Shown: piece after piece, positions 1 to 6,773 of the stretch
How positions within the stretch are numbered: position 1 is the stretch's first letter
Layout: every line of letters starts with the position of its first letter
NCBI GenBank assembly: GCA_016777645.1
Contig: JADHRC010000028.1
Span: forward strand, 1 to 14,413
Length of the DNA: 14,413 nucleotides
DNA from: Alphaproteobacteria bacterium
GTDB taxonomy: Bacteria > Pseudomonadota > Alphaproteobacteria > Puniceispirillales > Marisalimonadaceae
Direction of reading: 5' to 3'
Position numbers and translations under genes: made by a program
The notes under the pieces: model-generated
What the model was told of the DNA's origin: nothing
Seen by the model: the letters and a program-made list of their open reading frames with translations, nothing else
Database searches by the model: none

Positions 1-237
1 ATGATAATAAGGCTGATTCCTAGAAGGACGTATTTCAGCAGGTATTGATTGATACCATTCCTCAGTGTTCGAAAACTCTGGATCAACATCGATTATCACA
101 CCCCTAAAAGGGTATATTCTGTGTTTAACAATATCACCAATATTAAACAACGGTTCTTTATCAACTTGAATTTTATCAGAAGTATTTGAAATGTTTTTCT
201 TCAATTCATCATCATTTTGATTATTTTCTTTAGACAT
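1..237 (-). CDS. hspQ: Heat shock protein HspQ / YccV, N-terminal part (runs off left edge)
   Basis: The 79 codons present read from an ATG at 237 to the window edge with no stop. After a polar, probably disordered N-terminal stretch of about 30 residues, the sequence has the HspQ core: FNIGDIVKHRIYPFRG, then DVDPEF, EEWY, and near the edge RPSRNQPYYH. In the family this small protein binds hemimethylated DNA in vitro and, in Enterobacteria, modulates Lon protease; which role applies here is unknown. The RPxxxQPxYH ending is typical of alphaproteobacterial members, which are longer than the E. coli protein. It lies 42 bases downstream of rpmF on the same strand, so co-transcription with rpmF and the tRNA is likely. 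The C-terminus is outside the window. The family call is confident; the function is inferred from homology. Confidence 0.88.
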   Translation of the reverse strand, partial: MSKENNQNDDELKKNISNTSDKIQVDKEPLFNIGDIVKHRIYPFRGVIIDVDPEFSNTEEWYQSIPAEIRPSRNQPYYH

Positions 238-279
238 CTTTAATTATACCTACAAAGAACTACAACAAAATGGAATTTA

Positions 280-465
280 CTAGACTTTGGACTTAACTTT
301 TAAGACTTGTCTACCTTTATACATACCTGTTTTAAGATCAATATGATGAGGTCTATGTAATTCTCCTGTTTCTTTGCTTTCAACAAAGGCATCCGCACTC
401 AGAGCATCATGAGAACGCCTCATGCCTCTTCTTGATCTTGTTATTTTGCTTTTTGGTACTGCCAT
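280..465 (-). CDS. rpmF: 50S ribosomal protein L32
   Basis: This 61-residue basic protein begins MAVPKSKITRSRRGMRRSHD, the hallmark start of bacterial L32, and continues with a HRPHHID segment and a basic C-terminus. It is a component of the large ribosomal subunit. It lacks the CxxC zinc pair of some L32 forms, as is usual for proteobacterial members. Length matches the family. The start is supported by a GAGAG ribosome-binding site about eight bases upstream of the ATG. The gene starts 33 bases after the 3' end of tRNA-Ala on the same strand with no visible GC-rich hairpin between, so it probably shares the tRNA transcript. In many proteobacteria rpmF precedes plsX-fabH; here hspQ follows instead. 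Confidence 0.97.
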   Translation of the reverse strand: MAVPKSKITRSRRGMRRSHDALSADAFVESKETGELHRPHHIDLKTGMYKGRQVLKVKSKV

Positions 466-498
466 AATAAACTCTCAAATAAAAAATTAATTAAAATA

Positions 499-574
499 TG
501 GTGGAGCTGGACGGGATCGAACCGACGACCTCCTGCTTGCAAAGCAGGCGCTCTCCCAATTGAGCTACAGCCCC
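499..574 (-). tRNA. tRNA-Ala (anticodon TGC)
   Basis: On the minus strand the 76-base sequence begins GGGGCTGTAGCTCAATTGGG and folds as a full cloverleaf. The acceptor stem GGGGCTG pairs with CAGCTCC with one G-T pair, the anticodon stem-loop is CCTGC-TTTGCAA-GCAGG with anticodon TGC, and the T arm contains GGTTCGATCC. The 3' CCA is encoded (499-501). It decodes GCN alanine codons. It stands outside any rRNA operon in this window, although the proteobacterial tRNA-Ala(TGC) usually sits in the 16S-23S spacer. rpmF follows 33 bases downstream. Confidence 0.98.
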
Positions 575-591
575 ATATACTTTCATCGTGT

Positions 592-620
592 TTGATATCC
601 TTAGATCATCAAATCGTCAA
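592..620 (-). promoter_or_regulatory. Probable sigma-70-type promoter for tRNA-Ala / rpmF / hspQ
   Basis: Read on the minus strand, TTGACG (615-620) is separated by exactly 17 bases from TATCAA (592-597). These match the -35 consensus at 5 of 6 positions and the -10 at 4 of 6. A start about seven bases downstream would give a leader of roughly 10 to 12 bases before the mature tRNA 5' end at 574, a normal arrangement for RNase P processing. The call rests on motif and position only; AT-rich DNA produces such matches by chance, but TTGACG at the right spacing is uncommon here. Confidence 0.5.
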
Positions 621-708
621 GAATTATTATATTTAAAACTAAAAATATTAACATTTTTAATAAATTCATATATCAATATAAGTTAAATTTTATAAAGACA
701 GGTTAAGT

Positions 709-1704
709 ATGTTTTTTGGAGAATTAAAAACGGAATCATCTTTGAACAGTATTTTAACAAGTTCTATTTTCGTAATTGATGCAAACAATCAAAAAGTAAA
801 AATAAGTAAAGGTACTATCATTACAGACAAGCACATAGAAGTTTTCTTGAAAAATAATATAGATTCAATCGTGTGTGCAAAACTTGAGAGAGATGATATT
901 GAAGAAAATAAAGCTGTACATGAAATATCAAAAAAAATAATATTTAAAAGCAAATCAAATTTAATGATCGACAAACCTAAGCAAGGAAGATGTAATTTAA
1001 TTTCCTCAGTTAATGGTGTAATAAAATTTAATCCAAAACAATTATTATCCATTAATTCAGTGACAGATAAAATTGCAGTGGCGTCTCTAAAAAATTTGTC
1101 TTTTGTTAAAAAAAATCAGGTTGTAATTTCTATAAAAGCAATTCCTTTTGCCATCAATAAAATTATATTGAATTCTGTGATTGAAAAATCATCAAACTGT
1201 TTTCAAATATTACCATTTAAAAACAAAGTAATTCACCTAATACAAACTATAAATGAATCATTACCAAAGAAAGTTTTAGAAAAGACTATTCTTGTCACAA
1301 GAAATAGACTGAAAAACTGTAATATTGATAGTTTTTATGAAAAAAAATGTGAACACTCTATCACCGAACTTTCGAGAAAGATTAAAGAAAGCATAAATGA
1401 AAATGCAGATATAATTTTAGTTTTTGGAGCATCTGCTATTACAGATATCAATGATGTAATCCCTAAATCTTTAGTGAAGAATGGTGGAACAATCCAACGT
1501 TTAGGTATGCCTGTAGAACCTGGTAACTTAATGTTATTAGGCAAACTCAAAAAAAATAACAAAAATATACCATTAGTTGGGATGCCAGGATGTGCAAGAT
1601 CTCCTAAAGAAAATGGTGTTGATTGGATATTGTGGAGATTATTTTGTGATCTTGGTATTTCAAAAAAAGAAATTAATGATATGGGTAATGGTGGCCTGTT
1701 ATGA
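709..1704 (+). CDS. Stand-alone molybdopterin-binding (MoeA-like / MoCF-biosynthesis domain) protein
   Basis: The 331-residue protein has an N-terminal beta-rich region (about 1-130) beginning MFFGELKTESSLNSIL, like the N-terminus of the alphaproteobacterial molybdopterin-binding/nucleotidyltransferase proteins. The second half resembles the MoaB/Mog-type molybdopterin-binding fold: FGASAITDINDVIP (239-252), GMPVEPGNLMLLG (266-278) and GMPGCARSPKENG (291-303). It is probably involved in handling or sensing molybdenum cofactor in the cytoplasm; the exact reaction is not known to me. The larger relatives I know continue into a MobA/MocA-like nucleotidyltransferase domain after a segment like the GNGGLL at which this protein stops, so the second domain is absent here. 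The start is supported by an AGG about ten bases upstream. It overlaps arsC by four bases (ATGA), so the two are probably translationally coupled. No other Mo-cofactor gene is visible nearby. Confidence 0.8.
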   Translation: MFFGELKTESSLNSILTSSIFVIDANNQKVKISKGTIITDKHIEVFLKNNIDSIVCAKLERDDIEENKAVHEISKKIIFKSKSNLMIDKPKQGRCNLISSVNGVIKFNPKQLLSINSVTDKIAVASLKNLSFVKKNQVVISIKAIPFAINKIILNSVIEKSSNCFQILPFKNKVIHLIQTINESLPKKVLEKTILVTRNRLKNCNIDSFYEKKCEHSITELSRKIKESINENADIILVFGASAITDINDVIPKSLVKNGGTIQRLGMPVEPGNLMLLGKLKKNNKNIPLVGMPGCARSPKENGVDWILWRLFCDLGISKKEINDMGNGGLL

Positions 1705-2075
1705 CAAAAAAAAAATTAAAAATTTATCATAATCCAAGATGCTCAAAATCAAGAAAAGCTTTAGAGTTGATTTCATCTCAAAATTTTAAATTACAAATTG
1801 TAAAATACTTGCAGTCAGGAATCTTAAAAAAGGATTTAGAAGATATTTTTAAGATCACAAAATTTGACATAAATAATTTTATTAGGAAGAAAGATCAATC
1901 TTTTAAAGACTTAAAAGTTGATATAAATGAATTATCAACAGACCAAGTTATTAATTTGATTTTAGAAAACCCAGTAATAATTGAGCGACCTATTTTAATT
2001 AAATATGAAAATGATGTGCTAGTTGATGCAATTATTGGACGACCACCCGAGTTAGTTTTGAAGCTTTTAGATTAA
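1701..2075 (+). CDS. arsC: Arsenate reductase, glutaredoxin-dependent ArsC family
   Basis: The 124-residue protein has the ArsC/Spx-type thioredoxin fold. The N-terminal IYHNPRCSKSRKAL carries the catalytic cysteine (C14); RKKD near residue 62 and ERPI near residue 94 supply the arginines used for arsenate binding in E. coli ArsC. Its C-terminus, IGRPPELVLKLL, also matches the family. ArsC reduces arsenate to arsenite using glutathione and glutaredoxin. YffB/Spx-like relatives carry different motifs around the cysteine, so ArsC fits better, although many chromosomal ArsC-like proteins have no tested activity. No arsR, arsB or acr3 gene is in the window, so arsenite export would have to be encoded elsewhere. 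The ATG overlaps the stop of the molybdopterin-binding gene (ATGA). Its stop lies two bases from the stop of the convergent trhO. Confidence 0.87.
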   Translation: MTKKKLKIYHNPRCSKSRKALELISSQNFKLQIVKYLQSGILKKDLEDIFKITKFDINNFIRKKDQSFKDLKVDINELSTDQVINLILENPVIIERPILIKYENDVLVDAIIGRPPELVLKLLD

Positions 2076-2077
2076 AA

Positions 2078-3073
2078 CTAATTTCTCTTATTTAATTGTC
2101 CTATGTGTAATTGATTTCTTTTCTTTGAAATTTCTATTTGTTTCTGACGTTCTTTAAATCTTTGTCTTTGTTTTTCATTTGAGTGATTATAACAATGATG
2201 ACAACTTTCCCCTTTTTTAAAATTTTTATGCTTTTTGTCTTCTGAATTTATAGGCATTCTACAAGCATAACACATATCATATTCACCTATGTCTAGCCTA
2301 TGCTTAACAGAGACCCTGTAATCAAATACAAAACAGTTACCAGACCATTTGCTTTCTTGTTCAGGGATTTTCTCTAAATATTTTAAAATTCCACCCTCTA
2401 AGTGATAAACATCACTAAAACCTAGAGATTTTAAATATGATGTAGACTTTTCACACCTAATTCCTCCAGTACAAAACATTGCTATTTTCTTTTTCTTTAT
2501 GTCCGGTCCTTTGTTGAGAAGATTATTTGAAACCCAATTGGGAAAATCTCTGAAACTTTTGATGTTAGGATTTATAGCTTTATCAAAAGAACCAATTGAA
2601 ACTTCATAATTATTTCTTGTGTCCACAAGTATTACAGATTCATCGGCTATAAAACTATTCCACTCTTCAGGTTTTATGTATTGACCTACTTCTTTTTGGG
2701 GAGAAATATGATTTAGACCTAATGTTACAATTTCTTTTTTTAACCTAATTTTCATTCTGAAAAATGGATTTTTAGGGGCAATAGAGTATTTAGGACATAA
2801 ATCTTTTAAGTTTTTAAAATTCCATAATTCATATAGGACCAACTCGATTTCTTTTGGAATACCAGCTATAGTTCCATTAATGCCTTCATTGGCTAATAAG
2901 ATAGTACCTTTTACCGATGTCTTATCAAAAATATTTTTTAAGTGCTTCTGAAAATCAATTAAATTATTAAGTTCAAAAAATTTATAAAAAGCTACAACTA
3001 TAAAAGTGTTTTTATCATTAATAATTTTTTTATTAGATTGTAAGAAATTTTGGTAATCTGACTTTGGATTCAT
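2078..3073 (-). CDS. trhO: tRNA uridine(34) hydroxylase TrhO (YceA), rhodanese-domain protein
   Basis: The 331-residue protein matches TrhO over its whole length. It has an N-terminal acylphosphatase-like domain (about 22-115, with LLANEGINGTIAG at 59-71), then a rhodanese domain (about 130-240) with the catalytic loop MFCTGGIRCEKS, where C201 is the active cysteine. A C-terminal region has two cysteine pairs (C268/C271 and C291/C294) that could bind a metal. TrhO catalyses oxygen-dependent 5-hydroxylation of U34 in tRNAs, feeding wobble modification to cmo5U or mcmo5U. The C-terminus is basic and rich in Q, K and R (300-331). The gene is convergent with arsC and divergent from the GlcG-like gene, which leaves a 120-base AT-rich intergenic region for two promoters. 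Confidence in the family is high. Confidence 0.95.
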   Translation of the reverse strand: MNPKSDYQNFLQSNKKIINDKNTFIVVAFYKFFELNNLIDFQKHLKNIFDKTSVKGTILLANEGINGTIAGIPKEIELVLYELWNFKNLKDLCPKYSIAPKNPFFRMKIRLKKEIVTLGLNHISPQKEVGQYIKPEEWNSFIADESVILVDTRNNYEVSIGSFDKAINPNIKSFRDFPNWVSNNLLNKGPDIKKKKIAMFCTGGIRCEKSTSYLKSLGFSDVYHLEGGILKYLEKIPEQESKWSGNCFVFDYRVSVKHRLDIGEYDMCYACRMPINSEDKKHKNFKKGESCHHCYNHSNEKQRQRFKERQKQIEISKKRNQLHIGQLNKRN

Positions 3074-3193
3074 GATAATTTATTTAACTAGTTATAATAA
3101 ATAATTTAAAAAAAAATACATCTACCATAAATTAACATATAAGTTAAAAGAGAATTAATATAATTTATAAAATTAAAAATATGGAGTTGTAAA

Positions 3194-3640
3194 ATGTCCG
3201 AGTTAAATATAGAGCCAATAACATTAGAAAAAGCTAATCTAATGATTGATAGTGCAATTAAAAAGGCAAGAGAAATTAAAATTAATCCAATAATGGTTGT
3301 TGTTTTAGATCATCGTGGAGCAATTAAGGCATGTTCTGGAGAAGATGGTATAAGTAGTTTACGATTCAAAATTGCCCATGGTAAAGCTAATGGAGCTTTC
3401 CAAATGGGTATGGGATCTAGAGCCTTGTTTAATAGAGCTGAGCAACAAGCATACTTTATAAACGCCGTTAATGCACTTACTGACGGAGCCCTAGTGCCTG
3501 TTCCAGGTGGTGTGCTTATAAAAGATAAAAACAATAATATTGTTGGTTCCCTTGGCATCTCCGGTGACACATCAGATAATGACGAAATAGCGGCCATCGC
3601 AGGAATTGAAGCTGCAGGTTACACAGCAGATATTGGTTAG
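3194..3640 (+). CDS. GlcG/HbpS family protein (DUF336)
   Basis: The 148-residue protein matches the GlcG/HbpS-like fold. Recognisable segments are LEKANLMIDSAIKKA (11-25), VVVLDHRGAIKA (36-47), the KIAHGKANGAF helix, PVPGGVLIKD (102-111) and GSLGISGDTSDNDE (118-131). HbpS of Streptomyces binds haem, while GlcG is encoded with glycolate oxidase genes and has no firmly assigned reaction. No signal peptide is seen, so it is probably cytoplasmic. A GGAG ribosome-binding site seven bases before the ATG supports the start, and a perfect TATAAT at 3159-3164 could be its -10 element, although no good -35 sits at the right distance. It ends one base before the stop of the convergent cytochrome gene, which raises the weak possibility of a haem-related pair. 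The family is clear; the function is not. Confidence 0.85.
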   Translation: MSELNIEPITLEKANLMIDSAIKKAREIKINPIMVVVLDHRGAIKACSGEDGISSLRFKIAHGKANGAFQMGMGSRALFNRAEQQAYFINAVNALTDGALVPVPGGVLIKDKNNNIVGSLGISGDTSDNDEIAAIAGIEAAGYTADIG

Positions 3641-3641
3641 A

Positions 3642-4295
3642 TCAATAATAAAATAATAAAAAAACTGGTAACAAAGTAAGTAGTAATAAAACTGCTAATC
3701 CACGTAGTGGATTTTCTGGTTTTTGAAGTATATTTTCCTGATGTACTTTAAAGTAAAACGCAAACATTCTTTTTATTAGATTTTTTTTCTTTATTTTTTG
3801 GTAATACAAAATGGCTATAATATGAATTGTAATTAAAGAATATAAGATATAATGAGAAATATTATGAACATAGACCCAAATACTTGAATAATTAGGAGTC
3901 AAATACGCAAGAGGACCGTCATACAAAATATCATCACTTGAAAACAAACCTGAGACAGATAAGGTTATTAAAACTAATAAAAACATAATAGTAGAATAAC
4001 TGCCTAGTGGCGTTTTAATAAGTTCACTGTCATTGTTTCTATTCGAAAACTGAGTTAAGGCCTCTCTAATTGATAAATTAAAACTCTTAAATCTTGAATA
4101 TTTAGTACCTATAATACCCCATAAAATTCTAAAAAAAATTAAACCCAGAAGGGCCACACCAAAAAACTGATGGATTTCTAATACATTTAACTTAGCTGTG
4201 ACTATTGAACCTATAACAAGTAATATCAAGGCCAAATGGAAGCATCTTAAGGACAAATCCCATATTTTGTTTTTTGAATTTTGTTTATATTGCAT
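3642..4295 (-). CDS. Cytochrome b561-like di-haem membrane protein (Ni/Fe-hydrogenase-type cytochrome b domain)
   Basis: The 217-residue protein has about five hydrophobic helices (near 17-35, 40-62, 99-118, 140-166 and 198-217). Histidines lie where b-type cytochromes of this family place haem ligands: H20 (RCFH), H42 (EIHQFFG), and in the fourth helix region H144, H148 and H158 (HNISHYILYSLITIH). Such proteins carry electrons between the quinone pool and a partner in the inner membrane. No hydrogenase, cytochrome c or periplasmic oxidoreductase partner is encoded nearby, so the partner is unknown. The last 35 residues form an extra C-terminal helix after a polar segment. The start at 4295 begins MQYKQNSKNKIWD just before the first helix, as in relatives. 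It is divergent from the AlkA-like gene with 48 bases between them. Confidence 0.82.
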   Translation of the reverse strand: MQYKQNSKNKIWDLSLRCFHLALILLVIGSIVTAKLNVLEIHQFFGVALLGLIFFRILWGIIGTKYSRFKSFNLSIREALTQFSNRNNDSELIKTPLGSYSTIMFLLVLITLSVSGLFSSDDILYDGPLAYLTPNYSSIWVYVHNISHYILYSLITIHIIAILYYQKIKKKNLIKRMFAFYFKVHQENILQKPENPLRGLAVLLLLTLLPVFLLFYY

Positions 4296-4343
4296 TATTA
4301 ATTCATATAATTAACTTGGTATTTTATCATAAAGAAGAAAACT

Positions 4344-4982
4344 ATGAAATCCAGCTGGAATTCCGAAATGTTAAAAGCTTTTGAAAATATTATGAAAGTT
4401 GATCAAAACTTTAGAAAAATTTACAACAAAATTGGTATTCCTGAAAACAGGTCGATGAGTGAAGGCTTTCAAAGTTTAGCAAAAATAATTATAGGGCAAC
4501 AGATTTCAACTAATGTAGCTAGTAATATTTATAATAAATTACTTATGGATGATATTTTAAATGAAAAAAAAATACAGATGCTAACATTAGACACTTTGAA
4601 AAAATATGGATTATCATCACAAAAATCTTTTTATATAAAGAATTTAGCTGATTTAATTCAAAAAAAAAAACTAGACTTAAGCAATCTTAAAAAACACTCA
4701 AGTGAAGAAATTTCAAGTTTATTAATTAAGGTCAAAGGTATTGGTCACTGGACTATAAATAATTATAAAATTTTTGTCCTTCAAGATATTAATGCCTGGC
4801 CTTCTGCAGACTTGGCTCTTCAAGAAGCTGTTAAAATTATTAAGAAATTAGAACTAAGACCTAATCATGATGAAATGGAAAAACTAGGAAATGATTGGAT
4901 ACCTTATAGAGGGGCGGCTTCACTATTTTTGTGGCATTTTTATAATAAAGTTAAAGTCGAAAAGATAGAAATTAAGTTATGA
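4344..4982 (+). CDS. DNA-3-methyladenine glycosylase II-like (AlkA/HhH-GPD family)
   Basis: The 212-residue protein is a compact HhH-GPD glycosylase. It has IIGQQIST (49-56), the helix-hairpin-helix VKGIGHWT (130-137), then WPSADLALQEA with the catalytic aspartate D156, and a C-terminal WIPYRGAASLFLWHFY segment typical of the AlkA group. These enzymes excise alkylated purines such as 3-methyladenine from DNA and start base excision repair. It lacks the long N-terminal domain of E. coli AlkA, as is usual for the shorter bacterial forms. No iron-sulfur cysteine cluster is present, which argues against an EndoIII/MutY assignment. Its stop overlaps the ATG of the following CysQ-TsaC gene by four bases (ATGA), suggesting coupled translation, though the functions are not obviously related. 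Confidence 0.92.
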   Translation: MKSSWNSEMLKAFENIMKVDQNFRKIYNKIGIPENRSMSEGFQSLAKIIIGQQISTNVASNIYNKLLMDDILNEKKIQMLTLDTLKKYGLSSQKSFYIKNLADLIQKKKLDLSNLKKHSSEEISSLLIKVKGIGHWTINNYKIFVLQDINAWPSADLALQEAVKIIKKLELRPNHDEMEKLGNDWIPYRGAASLFLWHFYNKVKVEKIEIKL

Positions 4983-6757
4983 TTAATTCAAAACAACTAA
5001 TAAATATGATTAATTTAGCTAAAGAATGTAACTTATGCGCCATGTCTTTTTTTCGACAGTTAGATAACACACAAGTTATTTTTAAAAAAGATGAGTCTCC
5101 GTTAACGAAGGCTGATATTGAAGTTAATAAAATTGCAATCAATGGCTTAAAAAAAAATTTTCCTAATATTAGTATTGTTAGTGAAGAATTAGAAAGCTCT
5201 CATAACTTCTTAGAAAATGACAAACCATTTTGGCTAGTTGATCCTATAGATGGAACTAAAGAATTTATAAATAAAAACCCAAATTTCACAGTTAATTTTG
5301 CACTTATTAAAAATAACTTGCCAGTGTTTGGTTTAATTGCTCAACCATTTACAGACACTATTTGGTACAGTTTTGGCGGTAAAGCCTGGAAAATAGAAAA
5401 AGACTATAAAATAGAAAAATCAGAACAAATTCAATGTTCCAAAATCAATTACAACAAAATTAGCACTTTTAGTAGTTCTAGTCATAGGTCGAAGGAGCTA
5501 GAAGATTGGATAACTTTAGTTAAACCCCAAAAAGATATAAATATTGGTTCTAGCATTAAATTCTGTCATTTAGCAGAAGGTAAAGCTGATCTTTATCCAA
5601 GAACTTCTCCTACTATGGAATGGGATATAGCAGCTGGACATAGTATCCTTAAAGCAGCGGGTGGAAATGTTTATTGTGATGCTGGACTTGAAATGCGATA
5701 TGGGAAAGTTAATTTCAAAAACACAAATTTTTTAGCTTTTGGTAAAACTCCATATTTACCTCCAAAATTTTTATTGTTTTTAAACAAACATGATGTTGAT
5801 AAATATGAAAATGATTTAGTTCAGGCAAAAAATGAACTTGTAAAACAAAATTTAGTCGCCTTTCCTACGGAAACTGTATACGGTCTTGGCGCGATAGGAA
5901 GCAGTAAAAAGGCTATCAGAAGTATTTATGCTGCTAAAAGGAGACCTTCGAATAATCCTTTAATTGCACATACTTTTAGTAAAAAAGAAGCAGAAAAATA
6001 CATTGAATTCACAGAAATTGCTAATGTATTAGCAAATAATTTTTGGCCTGGTCCACTTACAATTGTAGGTCAAACAAAAAAAAACAAAATCTCTAACATA
6101 CTATCACAAGGTAAAAGTACTCTAGCAATCAGAGTGCCATCTCATCCTCTTGCAATGGATCTAATAAAAAGGGTAAATGTACCTATTTTAGCACCAAGTG
6201 CCAATCTCTCAGGGGGAGTTAGCCCTACAAAAGCTGGACATGTAAAAAAAGACTTTGGCCCTCATTTCAAAGGAAAAGGATGGACATTGTCTAAAATCTT
6301 AGATTACGAGACAAGTTACGTTGGTATAGAATCAACTGTAGTGGACTGTCGTGGTGAAAAACCGATAATTTTAAGACATGGTTACATTACTAAAGAAATG
6401 ATCTCTGAAATTTTGGAAACAGAAGTCTTAGATCCTAATGATGATGAGTTGATTTCACCAGGACTTCTAAAAAGTCACTATTCGCCAAAAGCTGATGTAT
6501 TTCTTGACCAAAAAATTAGTATGGAAAATGCTGGCTGGTTGACGTTTGGAAACACCCCAAAATCATTGCAGAAAAATAAAAACTTGTTTAACTTAAGTCC
6601 TAGTAAAAATTTATTTCAAGCATGTTGTTTGTTATATTCGGGATTAAGATACTTAGACTCAAAAGGAGTCAAAAATATTCAAGTGATGCCAATTCCTAAT
6701 ATAGGTATTGGGGTAGCCATAAATGATCGTTTACAAAGAGCATCTTGCAAACTTTGA
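4979..6757 (+). CDS. Fusion of a CysQ-like 3'(2'),5'-bisphosphate nucleotidase and TsaC/Sua5 threonylcarbamoyl-AMP synthase
   Basis: One uninterrupted 592-codon ORF holds two full enzymes. Residues 1 to about 260 are an inositol monophosphatase-fold CysQ: DESPLTKAD (38-46), SEEL (68-71), WLVDPIDGTKEF (85-96) and EWDIAAG (214-220) provide the metal and substrate residues. CysQ removes 3'-phosphate from PAP, a by-product of sulfate assimilation. Residues about 275 to 592 are a full-length Sua5: FPTETVYGLG (295-304), AAKRRPSNNPL (318-328), APSANLSGG (405-413), GIESTVVD (449-456), LRHG, the PGLLKSHYSP linker (494-503) and the C-terminal Sua5 domain. TsaC/Sua5 makes threonylcarbamoyl-AMP from threonine, bicarbonate and ATP for tRNA t6A37. 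No in-frame ATG lies in the junction, so a separate Sua5 start would need a non-ATG codon. It overlaps the AlkA-like gene by four bases and is followed 16 bases on by the FAD oxidoreductase. Confidence 0.93.
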   Translation: MINSKQLINMINLAKECNLCAMSFFRQLDNTQVIFKKDESPLTKADIEVNKIAINGLKKNFPNISIVSEELESSHNFLENDKPFWLVDPIDGTKEFINKNPNFTVNFALIKNNLPVFGLIAQPFTDTIWYSFGGKAWKIEKDYKIEKSEQIQCSKINYNKISTFSSSSHRSKELEDWITLVKPQKDINIGSSIKFCHLAEGKADLYPRTSPTMEWDIAAGHSILKAAGGNVYCDAGLEMRYGKVNFKNTNFLAFGKTPYLPPKFLLFLNKHDVDKYENDLVQAKNELVKQNLVAFPTETVYGLGAIGSSKKAIRSIYAAKRRPSNNPLIAHTFSKKEAEKYIEFTEIANVLANNFWPGPLTIVGQTKKNKISNILSQGKSTLAIRVPSHPLAMDLIKRVNVPILAPSANLSGGVSPTKAGHVKKDFGPHFKGKGWTLSKILDYETSYVGIESTVVDCRGEKPIILRHGYITKEMISEILETEVLDPNDDELISPGLLKSHYSPKADVFLDQKISMENAGWLTFGNTPKSLQKNKNLFNLSPSKNLFQACCLLYSGLRYLDSKGVKNIQVMPIPNIGIGVAINDRLQRASCKL

Positions 6758-6764
6758 TAATATT

Positions 6765-6768
6765 AGGA
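6765..6768 (+). promoter_or_regulatory. Ribosome-binding site deciding the start of the FAD oxidoreductase
   Basis: AGGA lies five bases before the ATG at 6774. An upstream in-frame ATG at 6723 would overlap the 3' end of the CysQ-TsaC gene by 35 bases and add 17 residues with no family resemblance, so 6774 is preferred. Confidence 0.65.
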
Positions 6769-6773
6769 ACAAA

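Noticed and set aside
243..248. Perfect TATAAT on the minus strand just before hspQ, which could give a near-leaderless hspQ transcript.
   Set aside because: No convincing -35 at the right distance, and TATAAT occurs often by chance at this base composition.
591..613. Inverted repeat TTTGAT...ATCAAA beside tRNA-Ala as a terminator or operator.
   Set aside because: Only six base pairs, AT-rich, with an unpaired middle, and it lies within the likely tRNA promoter.
3159..3164. Perfect TATAAT upstream of the GlcG-like gene as a called promoter.
   Set aside because: The best -35-like sequence (TTAACA at 3132-3137) is 21 bases away, too far; mentioned only in the gene entry.
6723..6773. Upstream ATG as the start of the FAD oxidoreductase.
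   Set aside because: It would overlap the previous gene by 35 bases; the ATG at 6774 has AGGA at five-base spacing and fits the family's N-terminus.
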